Notes: generated from the sequence alone by a model not told the origin. DNA of 64,000 nucleotides from Kosakonia sacchari (GCA_900109485.1 FOAY01000001.1:554269-618268); one strand, 5' to 3'. Counted from the stretch's first letter, positions 10,092 to 20,186 are shown. Numbers and translations are program-made.

Positions 10092-11606
10092 ATGAAGAGA
10101 GAGCTTTTTATTGGGTTGACAATTCTTGCTGTTGTCTTCTTCGTGATGTCGGTAATTTTATCCTTCCATATCTGGATTACTCGTACACAGACCATCAACG
10201 ATCTTAATACCAATGTTTCGAATTTAAGCCATACTCTCAATCTTTATTCTGAGGGCGTTATCCGGCAAGGTGAGATGCTCATAGAGAATCTTTCTGACAT
10301 AACGGAAATTTATGGTGAAGATAAAAACCAGGTTATCAATATAAAGAAAATTCTGGCGGGTCAGGATGAATTACTGGAACAACTCAATAATGTCGTTATT
10401 TATGATGCTACTGGCAATAAACTCATAGCATTACACGAAAGGTTTTCTGGCCGCGTCAATAGCGCAGACCGTTTTTTCTTTGTCTATCATCAGAATAATA
10501 CCTCCAAAAAAGTTTTTATTGGCCCTCCGGTCGTCAGCCGGACGAACGGGAAATGGGTAATAACCCTCAGTCGCAGGCTGGAAGATCACCAGGGCCTGTT
10601 TGCCGGTGTCGCCGTTCTCACGCTTAATATTGAAAATTTCCTTGAAACGTTTGGCAAGATCGATATTGGCCATTCTGGTGCTATTGCATTAACAAGCGAG
10701 TCCGGAATATTGCTGATACGTTACCCTTTTGATGAAAAATATATTGGTCGGGTTATTTCCGATTCGCCGCTTTTTACCACATACCTGAAAAATAGTAATT
10801 CCGGCACCGCAAGAAGTGTCTCTCGTTTTGACAATATACAACGGATGTATGCATTTCAAAAAAACAAACGATATGGCTTAGTCACCACTGTCGCCGTAAG
10901 TATCGATGAAGGCATGTTGCCCTGGAAAAAACAATCAGAAATTCTGATTGTGGTTGTTATCTTCCTGATGGGCGGCGTTATAACTTCAGGCTATTTTCTT
11001 TTGCGGGATATCCACCGGCGGGTGCGCGCCAGTCGTGAGCTGTCAAAAACCACTGAATCACTCATGACTGCAAACAAGAAATTAAAGGCTATGGCGGCTG
11101 AAGACAGTTTAACCGGGCTGGCGAACCGTCGAAAATTCGATGAGGCGCTGCCCCGCGAAGTATTACAATGCGCCGTAAATAATCATGCAATATCTTTAAT
11201 GCTCATTGATATCGATTACTTTAAGAAATATAACGATAATTACGGCCATTTAGCTGGCGATGACTGTTTACGCCAGGTTGCAACAACCCTGAAAAAAACA
11301 ATCAAAGGCAGCTCTGCGCTGGTTGCCCGCTACGGCGGAGAAGAGTTTGTCGTTATTCTTCCGGCAACAGATTTGATCGCGGCAGAAAAGAAAGCCAAAA
11401 AAATCATTCAAACTATTTGTCAGGAAAATATCCCTCATGAATATAGCCCATTCGGAATAGTAACCGTCAGTATTGGTATTGCTTCTGGCCCCGGTCCGGC
11501 AGTGAAAGGCAAGGAGACAACGCTTATCGAATTCGCTGATGATGCGCTTTATCATGCAAAATATTCCGGGCGTAATGGCTTTTTCTCCTCAACGCATCGG
11601 TTTTAG
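10092..11606 (+). CDS. Membrane-bound diguanylate cyclase with periplasmic Cache sensor
   Basis: Makes cyclic di-GMP from two GTP, a signal that generally lowers motility and raises adhesion. Seen in 504 residues: a membrane helix at about 7-26, a periplasmic double-Cache type domain at about 30-275, a second helix at about 282-304 (ILIVVVIFLMGGVITSGYFL), and a GGDEF domain at about 340-500. The GGDEF domain carries the active-site GGEEF near 415 and the substrate and metal segment DSLTGLANRRKFDE. The inhibitory RxxD motif expected five residues before GGEEF is absent (GSSA there), so product feedback through that site is unlikely. There is no EAL domain. It is a monocistronic gene between two stretches of flagellar genes, which suggests, by inference, a role in turning the module off. 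Confidence 0.9.
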   Translation: MKRELFIGLTILAVVFFVMSVILSFHIWITRTQTINDLNTNVSNLSHTLNLYSEGVIRQGEMLIENLSDITEIYGEDKNQVINIKKILAGQDELLEQLNNVVIYDATGNKLIALHERFSGRVNSADRFFFVYHQNNTSKKVFIGPPVVSRTNGKWVITLSRRLEDHQGLFAGVAVLTLNIENFLETFGKIDIGHSGAIALTSESGILLIRYPFDEKYIGRVISDSPLFTTYLKNSNSGTARSVSRFDNIQRMYAFQKNKRYGLVTTVAVSIDEGMLPWKKQSEILIVVVIFLMGGVITSGYFLLRDIHRRVRASRELSKTTESLMTANKKLKAMAAEDSLTGLANRRKFDEALPREVLQCAVNNHAISLMLIDIDYFKKYNDNYGHLAGDDCLRQVATTLKKTIKGSSALVARYGGEEFVVILPATDLIAAEKKAKKIIQTICQENIPHEYSPFGIVTVSIGIASGPGPAVKGKETTLIEFADDALYHAKYSGRNGFFSSTHRF

Positions 11607-11626
11607 TTAATGTAACTCTGAATAAT

Positions 11627-11657
11627 GCACGGCAGAGTGTTGCTCGCTCTGCCGTGC
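11627..11657. terminator. Stem-loop between convergent genes
   Basis: A perfect 11-base-pair inverted repeat (GCACGGCAGAG and CTCTGCCGTGC, 9-base loop) lies between the 3' ends of the diguanylate cyclase gene and the malic enzyme gene. It lacks a long T run on either side, so bidirectional termination is likely but not certain. Confidence 0.55.
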
Positions 11658-11663
11658 TGATTA

Positions 11664-13349
11664 TCAGAAGGATGCGCGTTTGTACGCCTTATAGCGTGCA
11701 TCCCAGTAAATATTATCGAGGCGTGTTGTTAATTCCTCTTCACTCATCATTGGGCCGACGCCCTCCTGCTGACCCGCATGAGCCACCTTGAGGGCGATAG
11801 CTTTCGATACGGCTTCAATGATCTCGACTGGCGGCAGAAGCCCCCCTTTCTCTGTATTCGCCAATGGGGAGAACGCGGAAAGGGTTTTGCTGGCCACGCT
11901 CAGCATGGTGTCGGTGACGCGAGTTAACTTACCGGCCAGTATGCCCAGACCCAGCCCCGGGAAAATATACGCATTGTTGCACTGGGCTATTTCGTACGAT
12001 TCGTCCTGATAAAAGACCGGCTCGAAAGGGCTTCCCGTTGCAATGAGCGCGGCTCCCTGCGTCCATTCAATCAAGTCCCGGGGCTGTGCTTCAGCGCGCG
12101 AGGTCGGGTTTGACAACGGCATAATAATGGGACGAGAACAGTGACGATGCATCTCTTTCACGATCTCTTCGCTGAAAAGACCGGGTTGCCCGGAAACGCC
12201 AATCAGCACGTTGGGATGGACATTACGTACCACGTCCAGCAGAGACATATTCTCGGAATCGGTATCCCAGTCGGCGATAAGACGACGCGGCGTGACCAGT
12301 TTTTGCTGGAAATCCAGTAAATTAGGCATGTCATCTGTCAACAGGCCAAAGCGATCGATCATAAAAATGTTGTTGCGGGCTTCATCCGGTGTCAGACCAT
12401 CATCGACCATTAAGGCAATGATTTTTTCCGCGATACCGCAGCCGGCGGAGCCGCTGCCGAGGAAAACCACGCGCAGATCGCGTAAGCGCATTCCCGCAGC
12501 CTGCGAAGCGGCAATCAGCGTACCGGTGGTGACCGCTGCCGTTCCCTGAATATCATCATTAAAACAGCACAGCTGGTGGCGGTAACGGTTCAGAAGTTTG
12601 GTCGCATTTTTCTGGGCAAAATCTTCAAATTGCAGGAGGACATTTGGCCAGCGCGCTTTGATGGCCTCAATGAACATATCCATAAATTCGATATAGTCTT
12701 CGTCACTGATTCGCGGATGACGCCACCCCATATACAGCGGGTTTTCAAGATGCTGGCTGTTATTGGTACCCACATCCAGCATGATAGGCAGCGTGGATGC
12801 CGGGTCAATTCCGCCGCAAGCGGTATATAACGAGAGTTTTCCAATCGGGATCCCCATTCCGCCGATGCCCTGATCGCCAAGACCGAGAATGCGTTCCCCA
12901 TCGGTAACCACAATCACGCGAATATCATTCCGCGAAAAACTTTGCAGCATTTCATCGATGCGATGCCGGTCCGGCCATGAGATAAACAATCCCCTGGCGC
13001 GGCGATAAATCTCAGAAAAATGCTCACAGGCTTCGCCAACCGTTGGGGTGTAAATAATCGGCAATGTTTCCTGCATATGACAGCGCAGAAGGTTATAAAA
13101 CAGCGTCTCGTTGGTGTCCTGAATATTGCGTAGGTAAACATGGCGGGAAATGTCTTTTTTAAAATGACAAAATTGTTTCCATGCACGTTCTGTTTGTTCT
13201 TCAATGGTTTCGACGTTATGCGGTAATAATCCATGCAGATTAAAGGCCAGACGTTCATCATCGGTGAATGCCAGCCCTTTATTAAGTAATGGGTTTTCCA
13301 GTAACACAGCGCCATTATAAGGCGTATAAAGCGTTTCTTTGCGTAACAT
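11664..13349 (-). CDS. maeA: NAD-dependent malic enzyme
   Basis: Oxidative decarboxylation of malate to pyruvate and CO2 with reduction of NAD. The 561-residue product aligns with E. coli MaeA from end to end. It has the malic enzyme signature ([12 protein letters not shown]), the active-site region [13 protein letters not shown], and a Rossmann nucleotide site ([14 protein letters not shown]). MaeA uses NAD where MaeB uses NADP and is fused to a phosphotransacetylase-like domain, which is absent here. It follows the AEC permease gene on the same strand after 67 bases, so uptake and conversion of malate are probably cotranscribed. It is slightly shorter than E. coli MaeA (565) at the N-terminus. 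Confidence 0.93.
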   Translation of the reverse strand: MLRKETLYTPYNGAVLLENPLLNKGLAFTDDERLAFNLHGLLPHNVETIEEQTERAWKQFCHFKKDISRHVYLRNIQDTNETLFYNLLRCHMQETLPIIYTPTVGEACEHFSEIYRRARGLFISWPDRHRIDEMLQSFSRNDIRVIVVTDGERILGLGDQGIGGMGIPIGKLSLYTACGGIDPASTLPIMLDVGTNNSQHLENPLYMGWRHPRISDEDYIEFMDMFIEAIKARWPNVLLQFEDFAQKNATKLLNRYRHQLCCFNDDIQGTAAVTTGTLIAASQAAGMRLRDLRVVFLGSGSAGCGIAEKIIALMVDDGLTPDEARNNIFMIDRFGLLTDDMPNLLDFQQKLVTPRRLIADWDTDSENMSLLDVVRNVHPNVLIGVSGQPGLFSEEIVKEMHRHCSRPIIMPLSNPTSRAEAQPRDLIEWTQGAALIATGSPFEPVFYQDESYEIAQCNNAYIFPGLGLGILAGKLTRVTDTMLSVASKTLSAFSPLANTEKGGLLPPVEIIEAVSKAIALKVAHAGQQEGVGPMMSEEELTTRLDNIYWDARYKAYKRASF

Positions 13350-13416
13350 TATTGCTGCTCCTGACTAAATAATAACGGCACGGCTGCCGATGTATCGGGG
13401 ATAACAGAAAAGAGGC

Positions 13417-14358
13417 TCAAGAAATCAAATAGATCATCACGCCCTCAGTTAATACGCCGATCGCAGTGCCAATAAGAATGGAAGAGGATGCGGATTCGAT
13501 ATAGGTGTCACTGCGCAGGGCGAACATGCCCGCAGCGATAGCAGAAGGTGTTGCACCAATAATTACGACCTGCTGCATTAAGGTGTGGCTCAGGCCAAAT
13601 GCCAGCCCGGCTACTGCCATCATGGCGGGTTGGATCAGATTTTTGATGCTGATATTGGTAAAGGTCTGGAGATTCAGCGACGGACGCTCACCGTAAAACA
13701 GCAGACCGAGGGCAAACAGCGACAGACCACCGGCAATTTTGCCAACCATCTCAATCGGCGCGCTCAACAGATGCGGTAACTGCACACCGGCCAGGCTCAG
13801 CACGACACCGGATACGGGGATCCAGACAATCGGGTTACGCACCGCCCGCAGTAAATTCTGCATAATCAGTTTGCCCGGATGTAGCGTTTCAATATCGGTA
13901 TCTTTATCACCCATGCGAATTAAGATAATGGTCAACGGAATCATTAATACGCTGGTGACTAAGTTGCCAATTAGCACGCCTAAAAAGCCTTCCGGCCCAA
14001 TCAGCACGGCCAGTACCGGCGCGCCAAAATAGGCCATATCAGGAAAAGCGCAAACCAAAGACTGTATTGCACTGGTCTTGATATCATGACGAAAAACGTA
14101 ACGCGACAGGATCAGCGTCAGTAAATAAGAGCCCATCAGACCAATCACCAGCACAGCCATAAACGAGAAGTTTTTGATTTTGTCCGGGTTGGTGTTCAGT
14201 GCGCCGATAAAGAGATGAAAGGGTAATGCAAAGCGAATCACCACTGTTGCTAATACAGTGGCATCCTTACGGTGCGTATACCCTAATTTTCCACTTAGCC
14301 ACCCTAGTAACATGATAAATACTAAAGGAAATAAAGATTGTAAGAGTAGTGAAGGCAT
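13417..14358 (-). CDS. AEC-family permease, probable malate/dicarboxylate transporter
   Basis: Inner membrane carrier of about 313 residues with roughly ten predicted membrane helices arranged as two similar halves, as in the auxin efflux carrier (AEC) family that includes bacterial MleP and MdcF. The frame is open to 14427. I start at the ATG at 14358 because AGGA lies just before it and the residues then begin directly with the first helix (PSLLLQSLFPLVFIMLLGW). The neighbour malic enzyme suggests malate as substrate (inference). A CRP-like site lies about 70-90 bases upstream. Confidence 0.8.
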   Translation of the reverse strand: MPSLLLQSLFPLVFIMLLGWLSGKLGYTHRKDATVLATVVIRFALPFHLFIGALNTNPDKIKNFSFMAVLVIGLMGSYLLTLILSRYVFRHDIKTSAIQSLVCAFPDMAYFGAPVLAVLIGPEGFLGVLIGNLVTSVLMIPLTIILIRMGDKDTDIETLHPGKLIMQNLLRAVRNPIVWIPVSGVVLSLAGVQLPHLLSAPIEMVGKIAGGLSLFALGLLFYGERPSLNLQTFTNISIKNLIQPAMMAVAGLAFGLSHTLMQQVVIIGATPSAIAAGMFALRSDTYIESASSSILIGTAIGVLTEGVMIYLIS

Positions 14359-14801
14359 AAAATGTCCTGTTTTTGTTTTAATTAAATAGTTTTCAGGCAG
14401 AACTCTATCTATCGTATTTACTGCCAAAGGTGATTAGAATCACACTTCGTATGTTTTAATTAGTTTCAAAAGGGATACTTTAATTAAATGGAAATGTTGA
14501 GGTGCTAAGTTTATATTTTCATTAGAAGTATCTGATGCATGTATCCGCGCGATTATTTTATTTACGAATGGCCTGTTTAAGTTATTTAAATGTGAATTAC
14601 TACGGCACTCACAAATTCAATAAGCAGTAACCGTTGCTCACTTTACAGACCGAAGATTATGTTATTTATTCAATCATAACTTCCTGGTAGCAATCTTTAT
14701 TTTGTTGGCCTTATTTTTTCAAGCATTTTATCCTATTACGAATAACCCAGCGGTTATTCCTGACCCACTGTTAATTATTAATAGCGAATCAGGTGAAAAT
14801 A
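14359..14801. promoter_or_regulatory. Divergent regulatory region of the malate genes
   Basis: An AT-rich region of 443 bases between the start codons of the AEC permease (-) and the 2HCT carrier (+). It must contain both promoters. The one clear site is a CRP-like operator near 14436. No gene is visible. Confidence 0.6.
14426..14447. promoter_or_regulatory. Probable CRP (cAMP receptor protein) binding site
   Basis: The 22-base site reads AAAGGTGATT then AGAATCACACTT. By my count it matches the enteric CRP consensus at 16 of 22 positions, with GGTGA and a perfect TCACA half site 6 bases apart. It is centred about 78 bases upstream of the AEC permease start, so catabolite control of malate uptake and use is likely. 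Confidence 0.6.
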
Positions 14802-16133
14802 ATGAAAGATAATCCTCTCTCTTCCTCTGTTGACGTATCCCCTGCGGGTGCACAACTTTCGCGGCTGCATGGACTTGAAGTCGGCGCCGTACCCTTGCTG
14901 CTCTTTATCGGTATCGCTTCGATTGTCGCCATCTCAGCTACCGCAGGTTTATTGCCGAAAAACATGATTGGCGGCCTGGCGGTGATCATGACGCTTGGTT
15001 TTGCCTTTGCCAAAATAGGCCGGATGTTGCCGGTGCTGAAGGACGTCGGTGGGCCAGCAATATTGTGCCTGATGGTGCCCTCGGTACTGGTTTATTTTGG
15101 CCTGTTTGAAGCGCATACCTTAGCCACCGTCCATCTGCTGATGAAAGAAGCCAACCTGCTTTATTTTGTCATTGCCTGTCTGGTTGTTGGCAGCATTCTC
15201 GGCATGAATCGGGTGATCCTGATCCAGGGTATGATCCGCATGTTTGTCCCCCTGGTGGCTGGTACGGTGGTCGCGGTGCTCTCCGGGCTGCTGGTAGGAA
15301 CAGTATTTGGCTACACGCCGTATCACACCTTTTTCTTTATCATCGTGCCCATTATCGGCGGTGGCATCGGCGAAGGCATATTACCGCTGTCACTGGCCTA
15401 TTCCGCCATTCTCGGGCAAACGCCGGATGTGTATGTTGCTCAACTGGCACCCGCAGCAGTGGTGGGCAATATCTTTGCCATTATCTGCGCTGGCGTGCTG
15501 TCGCGGATAGGGATGCGCCGTCCTTCCCTGACCGGCAACGGTATGTTGATCCGCAGTGATGAGGACAACCGCGTCTTCGCACAGACGCAGGAGGTGCAGC
15601 AGACCGATTTTCAACTGATGGGCGGTGGGCTGTTGATGATATGCGCCTTTTTTATCGTCGGCGGGTTGTTTGAAAAACTGGTGCATATTCCTGGTCCGGT
15701 GCTGATGATCCTGATTGCCGTGCTGTGCAAGTACGCACAGGTGATCCCAAAATCCATGGAGCAGGGCGCGCACAGTTGCTATAAGTTTGTTTCCGCAGCA
15801 CTGGTCTGGCCGTTGATGATTGGCCTCGGCATGTTATATGTGCCGCTGGAAAGCGTGGTCGCGGTATTCTCAATGGGCTACGTGGTGGTGTGTGGCTCAG
15901 TGGTGATTGCCATGGCGCTCAGCGGTTATTTCATTGCCACATGGCTGAATATGTATCCGGTGGAAGCCGCGATAGTGACCAGTTGCCATAGCGGCCTCGG
16001 CGGTACGGGGGATGTGGCGATCCTCTCGGCATCCAACAGAATGGCATTGATGCCCTTCGCGCAAATCGCCACCCGCATTGGTGGTGCTTCAACGGTCATT
16101 CTTGCCACTTTGTTATTAAGCTGGCTCGTCTGA
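14802..16133 (+). CDS. 2-hydroxycarboxylate (malate/citrate) sodium symporter, CitS/MaeN family
   Basis: Inner membrane secondary carrier of the 2HCT family, which takes up citrate or malate with sodium or exchanges it. The 443-residue product has about eleven predicted helices. It has the two family re-entrant loop motifs: GGGIGEGILPLS in the N-terminal half, and GGTGDVAILSASNRM near the C-terminus. The second is followed by the substrate-binding Arg segment ATRIGGA. A GTG at 14793 is in frame, but the ATG at 14802 is better placed after AGGTG. It is divergent from the AEC permease and malic enzyme genes. Citrate lyase genes are absent nearby, so malate is the more likely substrate by context. 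Confidence 0.88.
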   Translation: MKDNPLSSSVDVSPAGAQLSRLHGLEVGAVPLLLFIGIASIVAISATAGLLPKNMIGGLAVIMTLGFAFAKIGRMLPVLKDVGGPAILCLMVPSVLVYFGLFEAHTLATVHLLMKEANLLYFVIACLVVGSILGMNRVILIQGMIRMFVPLVAGTVVAVLSGLLVGTVFGYTPYHTFFFIIVPIIGGGIGEGILPLSLAYSAILGQTPDVYVAQLAPAAVVGNIFAIICAGVLSRIGMRRPSLTGNGMLIRSDEDNRVFAQTQEVQQTDFQLMGGGLLMICAFFIVGGLFEKLVHIPGPVLMILIAVLCKYAQVIPKSMEQGAHSCYKFVSAALVWPLMIGLGMLYVPLESVVAVFSMGYVVVCGSVVIAMALSGYFIATWLNMYPVEAAIVTSCHSGLGGTGDVAILSASNRMALMPFAQIATRIGGASTVILATLLLSWLV

Positions 16134-16231
16134 ACCACCGGCCCGCCGTTGTTACGGGCGCATCAGGTTGCGACGATAAGGCACGTTTGCATTCCCCTGT
16201 TCATATCAACAAAAGGGGCATGTGAAGGGGC

Positions 16232-16259
16232 AAAAAAAAACCGCCCGGAGAGGGCGGTC
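16232..16259 (-). terminator. Rho-independent terminator of fliC
   Basis: Read on the minus strand, a perfect 7-base-pair stem (ACCGCCC and GGGCGGT) is followed by a run of nine T. It lies 38 bases past the fliC stop. On the plus strand the same stem, followed by CTTTG, may weakly stop the symporter transcript. Confidence 0.85.
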
Positions 16260-16296
16260 TTTGCATTCGGCGGGTTGCCCCACTGAACAGCGCGAA

Positions 16297-17538
16297 TTAA
16301 CGCAGCAGAGACAGTACGTTCTGCGGAACCTGGTTAGCCTGTGCCAGTACAGAAGTACCTGCAGACTGCAGAATGTTCGCACGGCTCATTTCAGAAACTT
16401 CAGAAGCGAAGTCAGCATCCAGGATACGTGAACGAGATTCAGACAGGTTGTTAACGGTGTTGTTCAGGTTGCTGATGACAGAATCGAAACGGTTCTGTAC
16501 CGCACCCAGACCAGAACGCAGTTCGTCAACCTGAGACAGCGCTTCGTCGATTTTGGTCAGCGGATCGGCAGTTGCTACAGTGGTATCAACAGCCGCGCCG
16601 GAAGTTACAGCACCTGCTGCATCAGCAGTCGCTTCAGTCAGGTTACCGTTAGCGTCGGCCAGGTAGTAGTTACCTTCACCGTCGGTTTTCAGGGTGCTAC
16701 CAGCCACGCCAGCCAGGTCTGCAGTCTGCTCAACGGAAGCGCTTTCGCCCGCTAAGCTTGCGCCCATGCTAACACCGGTAGCTGCAGTGGTAGAAGAGTC
16801 GAACTCCAGGCCATCGCCAGCGGCGTTTGCTTTTGCTTCGTAGTAGTTAGAACCGGATTTAACGTACACTTTACCGTCGTTACCCTGAACAACATCATCA
16901 ACAGATGCCGGAGTACCGCTGGTGTCAGCCACGTTGCTCATGTCAGCAGCAACATCAACGTCAACGCTGATAGTGGTGGTATCGGTCAGAGAGCTTGCAT
17001 CCACGCCGCTGGCAATGGTGAAGCCTGCCATGCCCAGAGTGTCAGAGTTCATCTGGTTCAGCTGGATATCGATATTCTGGCCGTCGTTAGAACCTACCTG
17101 GATAGACAGTTTCTGATCTTTGCTCAGTACTTTCACGCCGTTGAACTCAGTCTGTTCAGAGATACGGTTGATCTCGTCCAGACGTGCGTTGATTTCGTCC
17201 TGGATGGACTGACGGTCAGAATCAGAGTTGGTGCCGTTCTGAGCCTGTACAGACAGACGACGGATGTTCTGCAGGTTATCGTTGATTTCGTTCAGCGCGC
17301 CTTCAGTAGTCTGTGCGATAGAGATACCGTCGTTGGCGTTACGGGAAGCCTGGCTCAGACCGTTGATGTTCGCGGTGAAGCGGTTAGAGATTGCCTGACC
17401 TGCTGCATCGTCTTTCGCGCTGTTAATACGCAGACCAGAAGACAGACGCTCAATAGCGGTACCCAGAGAGCTCTGAGATTTATTCAGGTTGTTCTGTGCA
17501 ACGAGGCTGAGGGCGTTAGTGTTAATAACCTGGGACAT
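16297..17538 (-). CDS. fliC: Flagellin FliC
   Basis: Filament subunit of 413 residues. The D0/D1 ends are strongly conserved with enteric flagellins: [17 protein letters not shown] at the start, [19 protein letters not shown] after it, and [19 protein letters not shown] and NVLSLLR at the end. The central region (about 175-320) is the variable surface domain, rich in Asp, Ala and Thr, and shorter than in E. coli K-12 flagellin (about 500 residues). It is divergent from fliD, as in E. coli. A sigma-28-like promoter lies about 70-95 bases upstream and a strong terminator follows. No fliB methylase or second flagellin is in the window. Confidence 0.96.
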   Translation of the reverse strand: MSQVINTNALSLVAQNNLNKSQSSLGTAIERLSSGLRINSAKDDAAGQAISNRFTANINGLSQASRNANDGISIAQTTEGALNEINDNLQNIRRLSVQAQNGTNSDSDRQSIQDEINARLDEINRISEQTEFNGVKVLSKDQKLSIQVGSNDGQNIDIQLNQMNSDTLGMAGFTIASGVDASSLTDTTTISVDVDVAADMSNVADTSGTPASVDDVVQGNDGKVYVKSGSNYYEAKANAAGDGLEFDSSTTAATGVSMGASLAGESASVEQTADLAGVAGSTLKTDGEGNYYLADANGNLTEATADAAGAVTSGAAVDTTVATADPLTKIDEALSQVDELRSGLGAVQNRFDSVISNLNNTVNNLSESRSRILDADFASEVSEMSRANILQSAGTSVLAQANQVPQNVLSLLR

Positions 17539-17606
17539 GTTTATTCCTTAATACTCAATTGTTCACATGGATTATGGTTATGCGTAAGTTGTCTCGCATA
17601 CTAAAT

Positions 17607-17633
17607 AAATCGGCCCTTTAAAAAAGGACTGAA
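17607..17633 (-). promoter_or_regulatory. Candidate sigma-28 promoter of fliC
   Basis: Minus strand: a -35-like TTCAGTCC, 11 bases, then a -10-like GCCGATTT. The sigma-28 consensus is TAAAGTTT, 11 bases, GCCGATAA. The -10 box matches 6 of 8 and the spacing is exact, but the -35 box is weak. Location ahead of flagellin supports it. Confidence 0.55.
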
Positions 17634-17843
17634 ATTTTTTGCTGCGGAAAGATTTGTTGAGTACCAGGATGGAATTTCAGGAAACAATGACTTGGCTATT
17701 TTTTAGCTGCTATTTCAGCCGATTCTGATATTGAAGATATGAATTGCGCGCACAACTGACGTTATATTCCCTTTTCGATTTAGCGAATTTTTCCTGCAGC
17801 GCTGAGTTTTTTCTTCCTTCTATATAGTTCCTTTATTAAATAT

Positions 17844-17870
17844 TCATCTTTTTATTTCCCAGGCCGATTG
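17844..17870 (+). promoter_or_regulatory. Candidate sigma-28 promoter of fliDST
   Basis: Plus strand: TCATCTTT, 11 bases, then GCCGATTG, ending 47 bases before the fliD start. The -10 box matches the sigma-28 consensus at 6 of 8 and the -35 box at 5 of 8. It is back to back with the fliC promoter, and the rest of the 379-base gap is AT-rich without a gene. Confidence 0.5.
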
Positions 17871-17917
17871 GTTAATAGAATTCACTCAACAAAATGACCT
17901 TTCCGACCGGAGACGAC

Positions 17918-19393
17918 ATGGGAATATCATCATTAGGTGTAGGTACTGGCGGGATCGATACGGCATCAATGCTGGAACAGCTGAAAGCCGGCGAGCAATC
18001 ACGTTTAACACCTTATACCAATCTACAGAACAGCTATAAGTCGCAGATTTCAGCATGGGGTAAGATCTCCAGCCTGCTGTCGAATCTGCAAAAAAGCGTT
18101 ACCACCATGGGTTCTGATGCATTTAATAAAATGAACGTCAGCGCCAATGAAGCCTTTACTGCCGTTGCTGGCAGCGGCGCGCAGGCGGACAGCCATTCGG
18201 TGACCATTTCACAGCTCGCGACGGCACATAAATTGAAAACCCAGCCGGAAGCCAGCGCGGATGACATGCTGGGCGACACCACCGGCGGCAGCCGTACCGT
18301 GACCATCACGCAGAATGACGGCAAGACCATGGAAGTGGAGCTGGCGGATGATGAAACCTCGCTGAACCAGATTGCCAAAGCGATCAATAAACAGAAAGGC
18401 GATGTGACGGCTTCCGTACAGCGTACCGATGACGGCTATCAGCTGGTGCTGAGTTCGAAAAAGACCGGCTCCGATGGCGAAATAACCGTCAGCGTTGACG
18501 GTGATAATACACTGGCAGGTGTGCTGAACACCTCCGGCGGCGGCCAGCATGTTAATGATGACGGCTCTGTGGTTGCCGATGGCGGCGCAAACGACAATAT
18601 GATCGCCGTTTCCGATGCCCAGGATGCCAAACTGCGCGTCGATGGCTCTGACTATACGCGCTCCAGCAACAACATCAGCGACATCATTGACGGCGTGACG
18701 CTGAACCTGAAAAAAGTATCGGAAAACGGCGACGCTGAGCAGTTGACGCTGACCTCGGATACCTCGGCCATCAAAACCAGTCTTCAGGATTTTGTTAAGC
18801 AATACAATGCATTGCTTGCTGAGACTACCGCTGACAGCAAATATGTCGCGGCGGATACCTCCAGCCTGGGCGATGAAGAAGTGGCGACGCAAAACTCCGG
18901 CAGCGGCTCGCTGGTGGGGGATTCCACGCTGCGCAGCCTGGTCAGCCAGGTGCGTTCCACCGTCAATGGCGTTTACGGCGATGCCGGGGCAGATTACGGC
19001 TCGCTGGCAGATTTAGGCATCAAAATTGATTCGGCAACCGGCCAGATGACGCTGGATGAAGACACGCTGGATGAAGCGATTGCCGATAATCCGGAACAAA
19101 TCAGCCTGATGTTCTCCGGCCGTGGCGACAGCGAAGGGCTCTCTTCGGCGCTGGACTCCATCATCACCAGCTACGTTGGCGATTCGAAGACCAAAACGGA
19201 CGGTTTGATTAAAACCACCACCGACAGCCTGGAGTCGCAAACCAAAATTGCGCAAACCCAGATTGACAAGACGCAGAAGCTGATTGACGCACAGGTCGAA
19301 CGTTACCGTGTGCAGTTCCAGAATCTCGACACCATGATGTCGAATCTGAACAACATGAGCAGTCAGTTAACGTCACTGCTTTCAACCCTCTAA
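17918..19393 (+). CDS. fliD: Flagellar filament cap protein FliD
   Basis: Cap (HAP2) that guides flagellin polymerisation at the filament tip. The ATG at 17918 has GGAG six bases ahead and gives the family start MGISSLGVGTGGID. An upstream ATG at 17894 lacks a binding site. The 491-residue product has the FliD N-terminal coiled region (about 1-100), a variable middle, and the conserved C-terminal helical region (about 400-491, with IDKTQKLIDAQVERYRVQF and ending MSSQLTSLLSTL). First gene of fliD-fliS-fliT. Confidence 0.95.
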   Translation: MGISSLGVGTGGIDTASMLEQLKAGEQSRLTPYTNLQNSYKSQISAWGKISSLLSNLQKSVTTMGSDAFNKMNVSANEAFTAVAGSGAQADSHSVTISQLATAHKLKTQPEASADDMLGDTTGGSRTVTITQNDGKTMEVELADDETSLNQIAKAINKQKGDVTASVQRTDDGYQLVLSSKKTGSDGEITVSVDGDNTLAGVLNTSGGGQHVNDDGSVVADGGANDNMIAVSDAQDAKLRVDGSDYTRSSNNISDIIDGVTLNLKKVSENGDAEQLTLTSDTSAIKTSLQDFVKQYNALLAETTADSKYVAADTSSLGDEEVATQNSGSGSLVGDSTLRSLVSQVRSTVNGVYGDAGADYGSLADLGIKIDSATGQMTLDEDTLDEAIADNPEQISLMFSGRGDSEGLSSALDSIITSYVGDSKTKTDGLIKTTTDSLESQTKIAQTQIDKTQKLIDAQVERYRVQFQNLDTMMSNLNNMSSQLTSLLSTL

Positions 19394-19441
19394 TTTTTCA
19401 TGGCGCAGGCCCGTCGCGGCCTGCCAACAGGAGTGATAAAC

Positions 19442-19849
19442 ATGTATGCAGCACAGGGGAGCCAGGCGTATGCGCAGGTGGGTCTTCAAAGTAAGCTCTC
19501 TGGCGCCACGCCGCACCAGTTAATTTCTATGCTGTTCGACGGCGCGCACAGCGCCATTCTGCAAGCCAATATCTATTTTGAGAATGGCAACGTCGCCCAG
19601 CGTGGCAAGATGATCTCTAAAGCGATCAATATTATTGATAACGGTTTACGCGCCGCGCTCGATCACGAAAAGGGCGTACATATTGCCGCAGAACTGGAGC
19701 AAATGTACGAATATATGTCGCGGACATTATTAGAGGCGAATTTACGTAACGAGCCGGAGAAATTAAAGCACATCGATGCGCTATTAATGAAACTGGCCAT
19801 GACATGGAAAGAGATCGAACCAACACAGCGTCGGGTGAATTATGGATGA
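19442..19849 (+). CDS. fliS: Flagellin export chaperone FliS
   Basis: Cytoplasmic chaperone that binds the flagellin C-terminus before export. The frame opens at 19400, but the ATG at 19442 follows CAGGAG and gives the family start MYAAQGSQAYAQV. The 135-residue product matches FliS: SKLSGATPHQLISMLFDG, and the helical bundle ending near KLAMTWKEIEP. The stop lies inside the start of fliT (8-base overlap). Confidence 0.95.
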   Translation: MYAAQGSQAYAQVGLQSKLSGATPHQLISMLFDGAHSAILQANIYFENGNVAQRGKMISKAINIIDNGLRAALDHEKGVHIAAELEQMYEYMSRTLLEANLRNEPEKLKHIDALLMKLAMTWKEIEPTQRRVNYG

Positions 19850-20180
19850 GGGGCTGCCAAAAATTATCGTTGAATTATACCAGATGAATTTAACGCTGCT
19901 GGATATGGCAGCGAAAGAAGAATGGGACCTGCTTGTCGAAATGGCCGCTGGCTATATGCTGAAAAAGCAGGACATTATGGAAGTCAGCGCCGATGATCTA
20001 TCTGTTGCGGAAAGAGAAAACCTGAAGAAGGTATTAAAGCAGATGGTGGAAAACGAGGGGGAAATAACCCGGAAATTGCAGGCGCGCCTTCATGTTCTAA
20101 AACAGAATCTGTCTTCAATACATCGTGGAACCACGTTCAGTAAGCTCTACTCCAGTCAGCAAACCTCTTCAATACATTAA
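19842..20180 (+). CDS. fliT: Flagellar export chaperone FliT
   Basis: Small helical protein of 112 residues in the FliT position. In Salmonella, FliT is the export chaperone for FliD and, when free, an inhibitor of FlhD4C2. Similarity to enteric FliT is modest and mainly in the N-terminal half (LYQMNLTLLDMAAKEEWDLLVEM). Order, size and overlap with fliS carry the call. If it keeps the anti-FlhDC activity, which of the two FlhDC pairs it targets is an open point. Confidence 0.88.
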   Translation: MDEGLPKIIVELYQMNLTLLDMAAKEEWDLLVEMAAGYMLKKQDIMEVSADDLSVAERENLKKVLKQMVENEGEITRKLQARLHVLKQNLSSIHRGTTFSKLYSSQQTSSIH

Positions 20181-20186
20181 ACAAAT

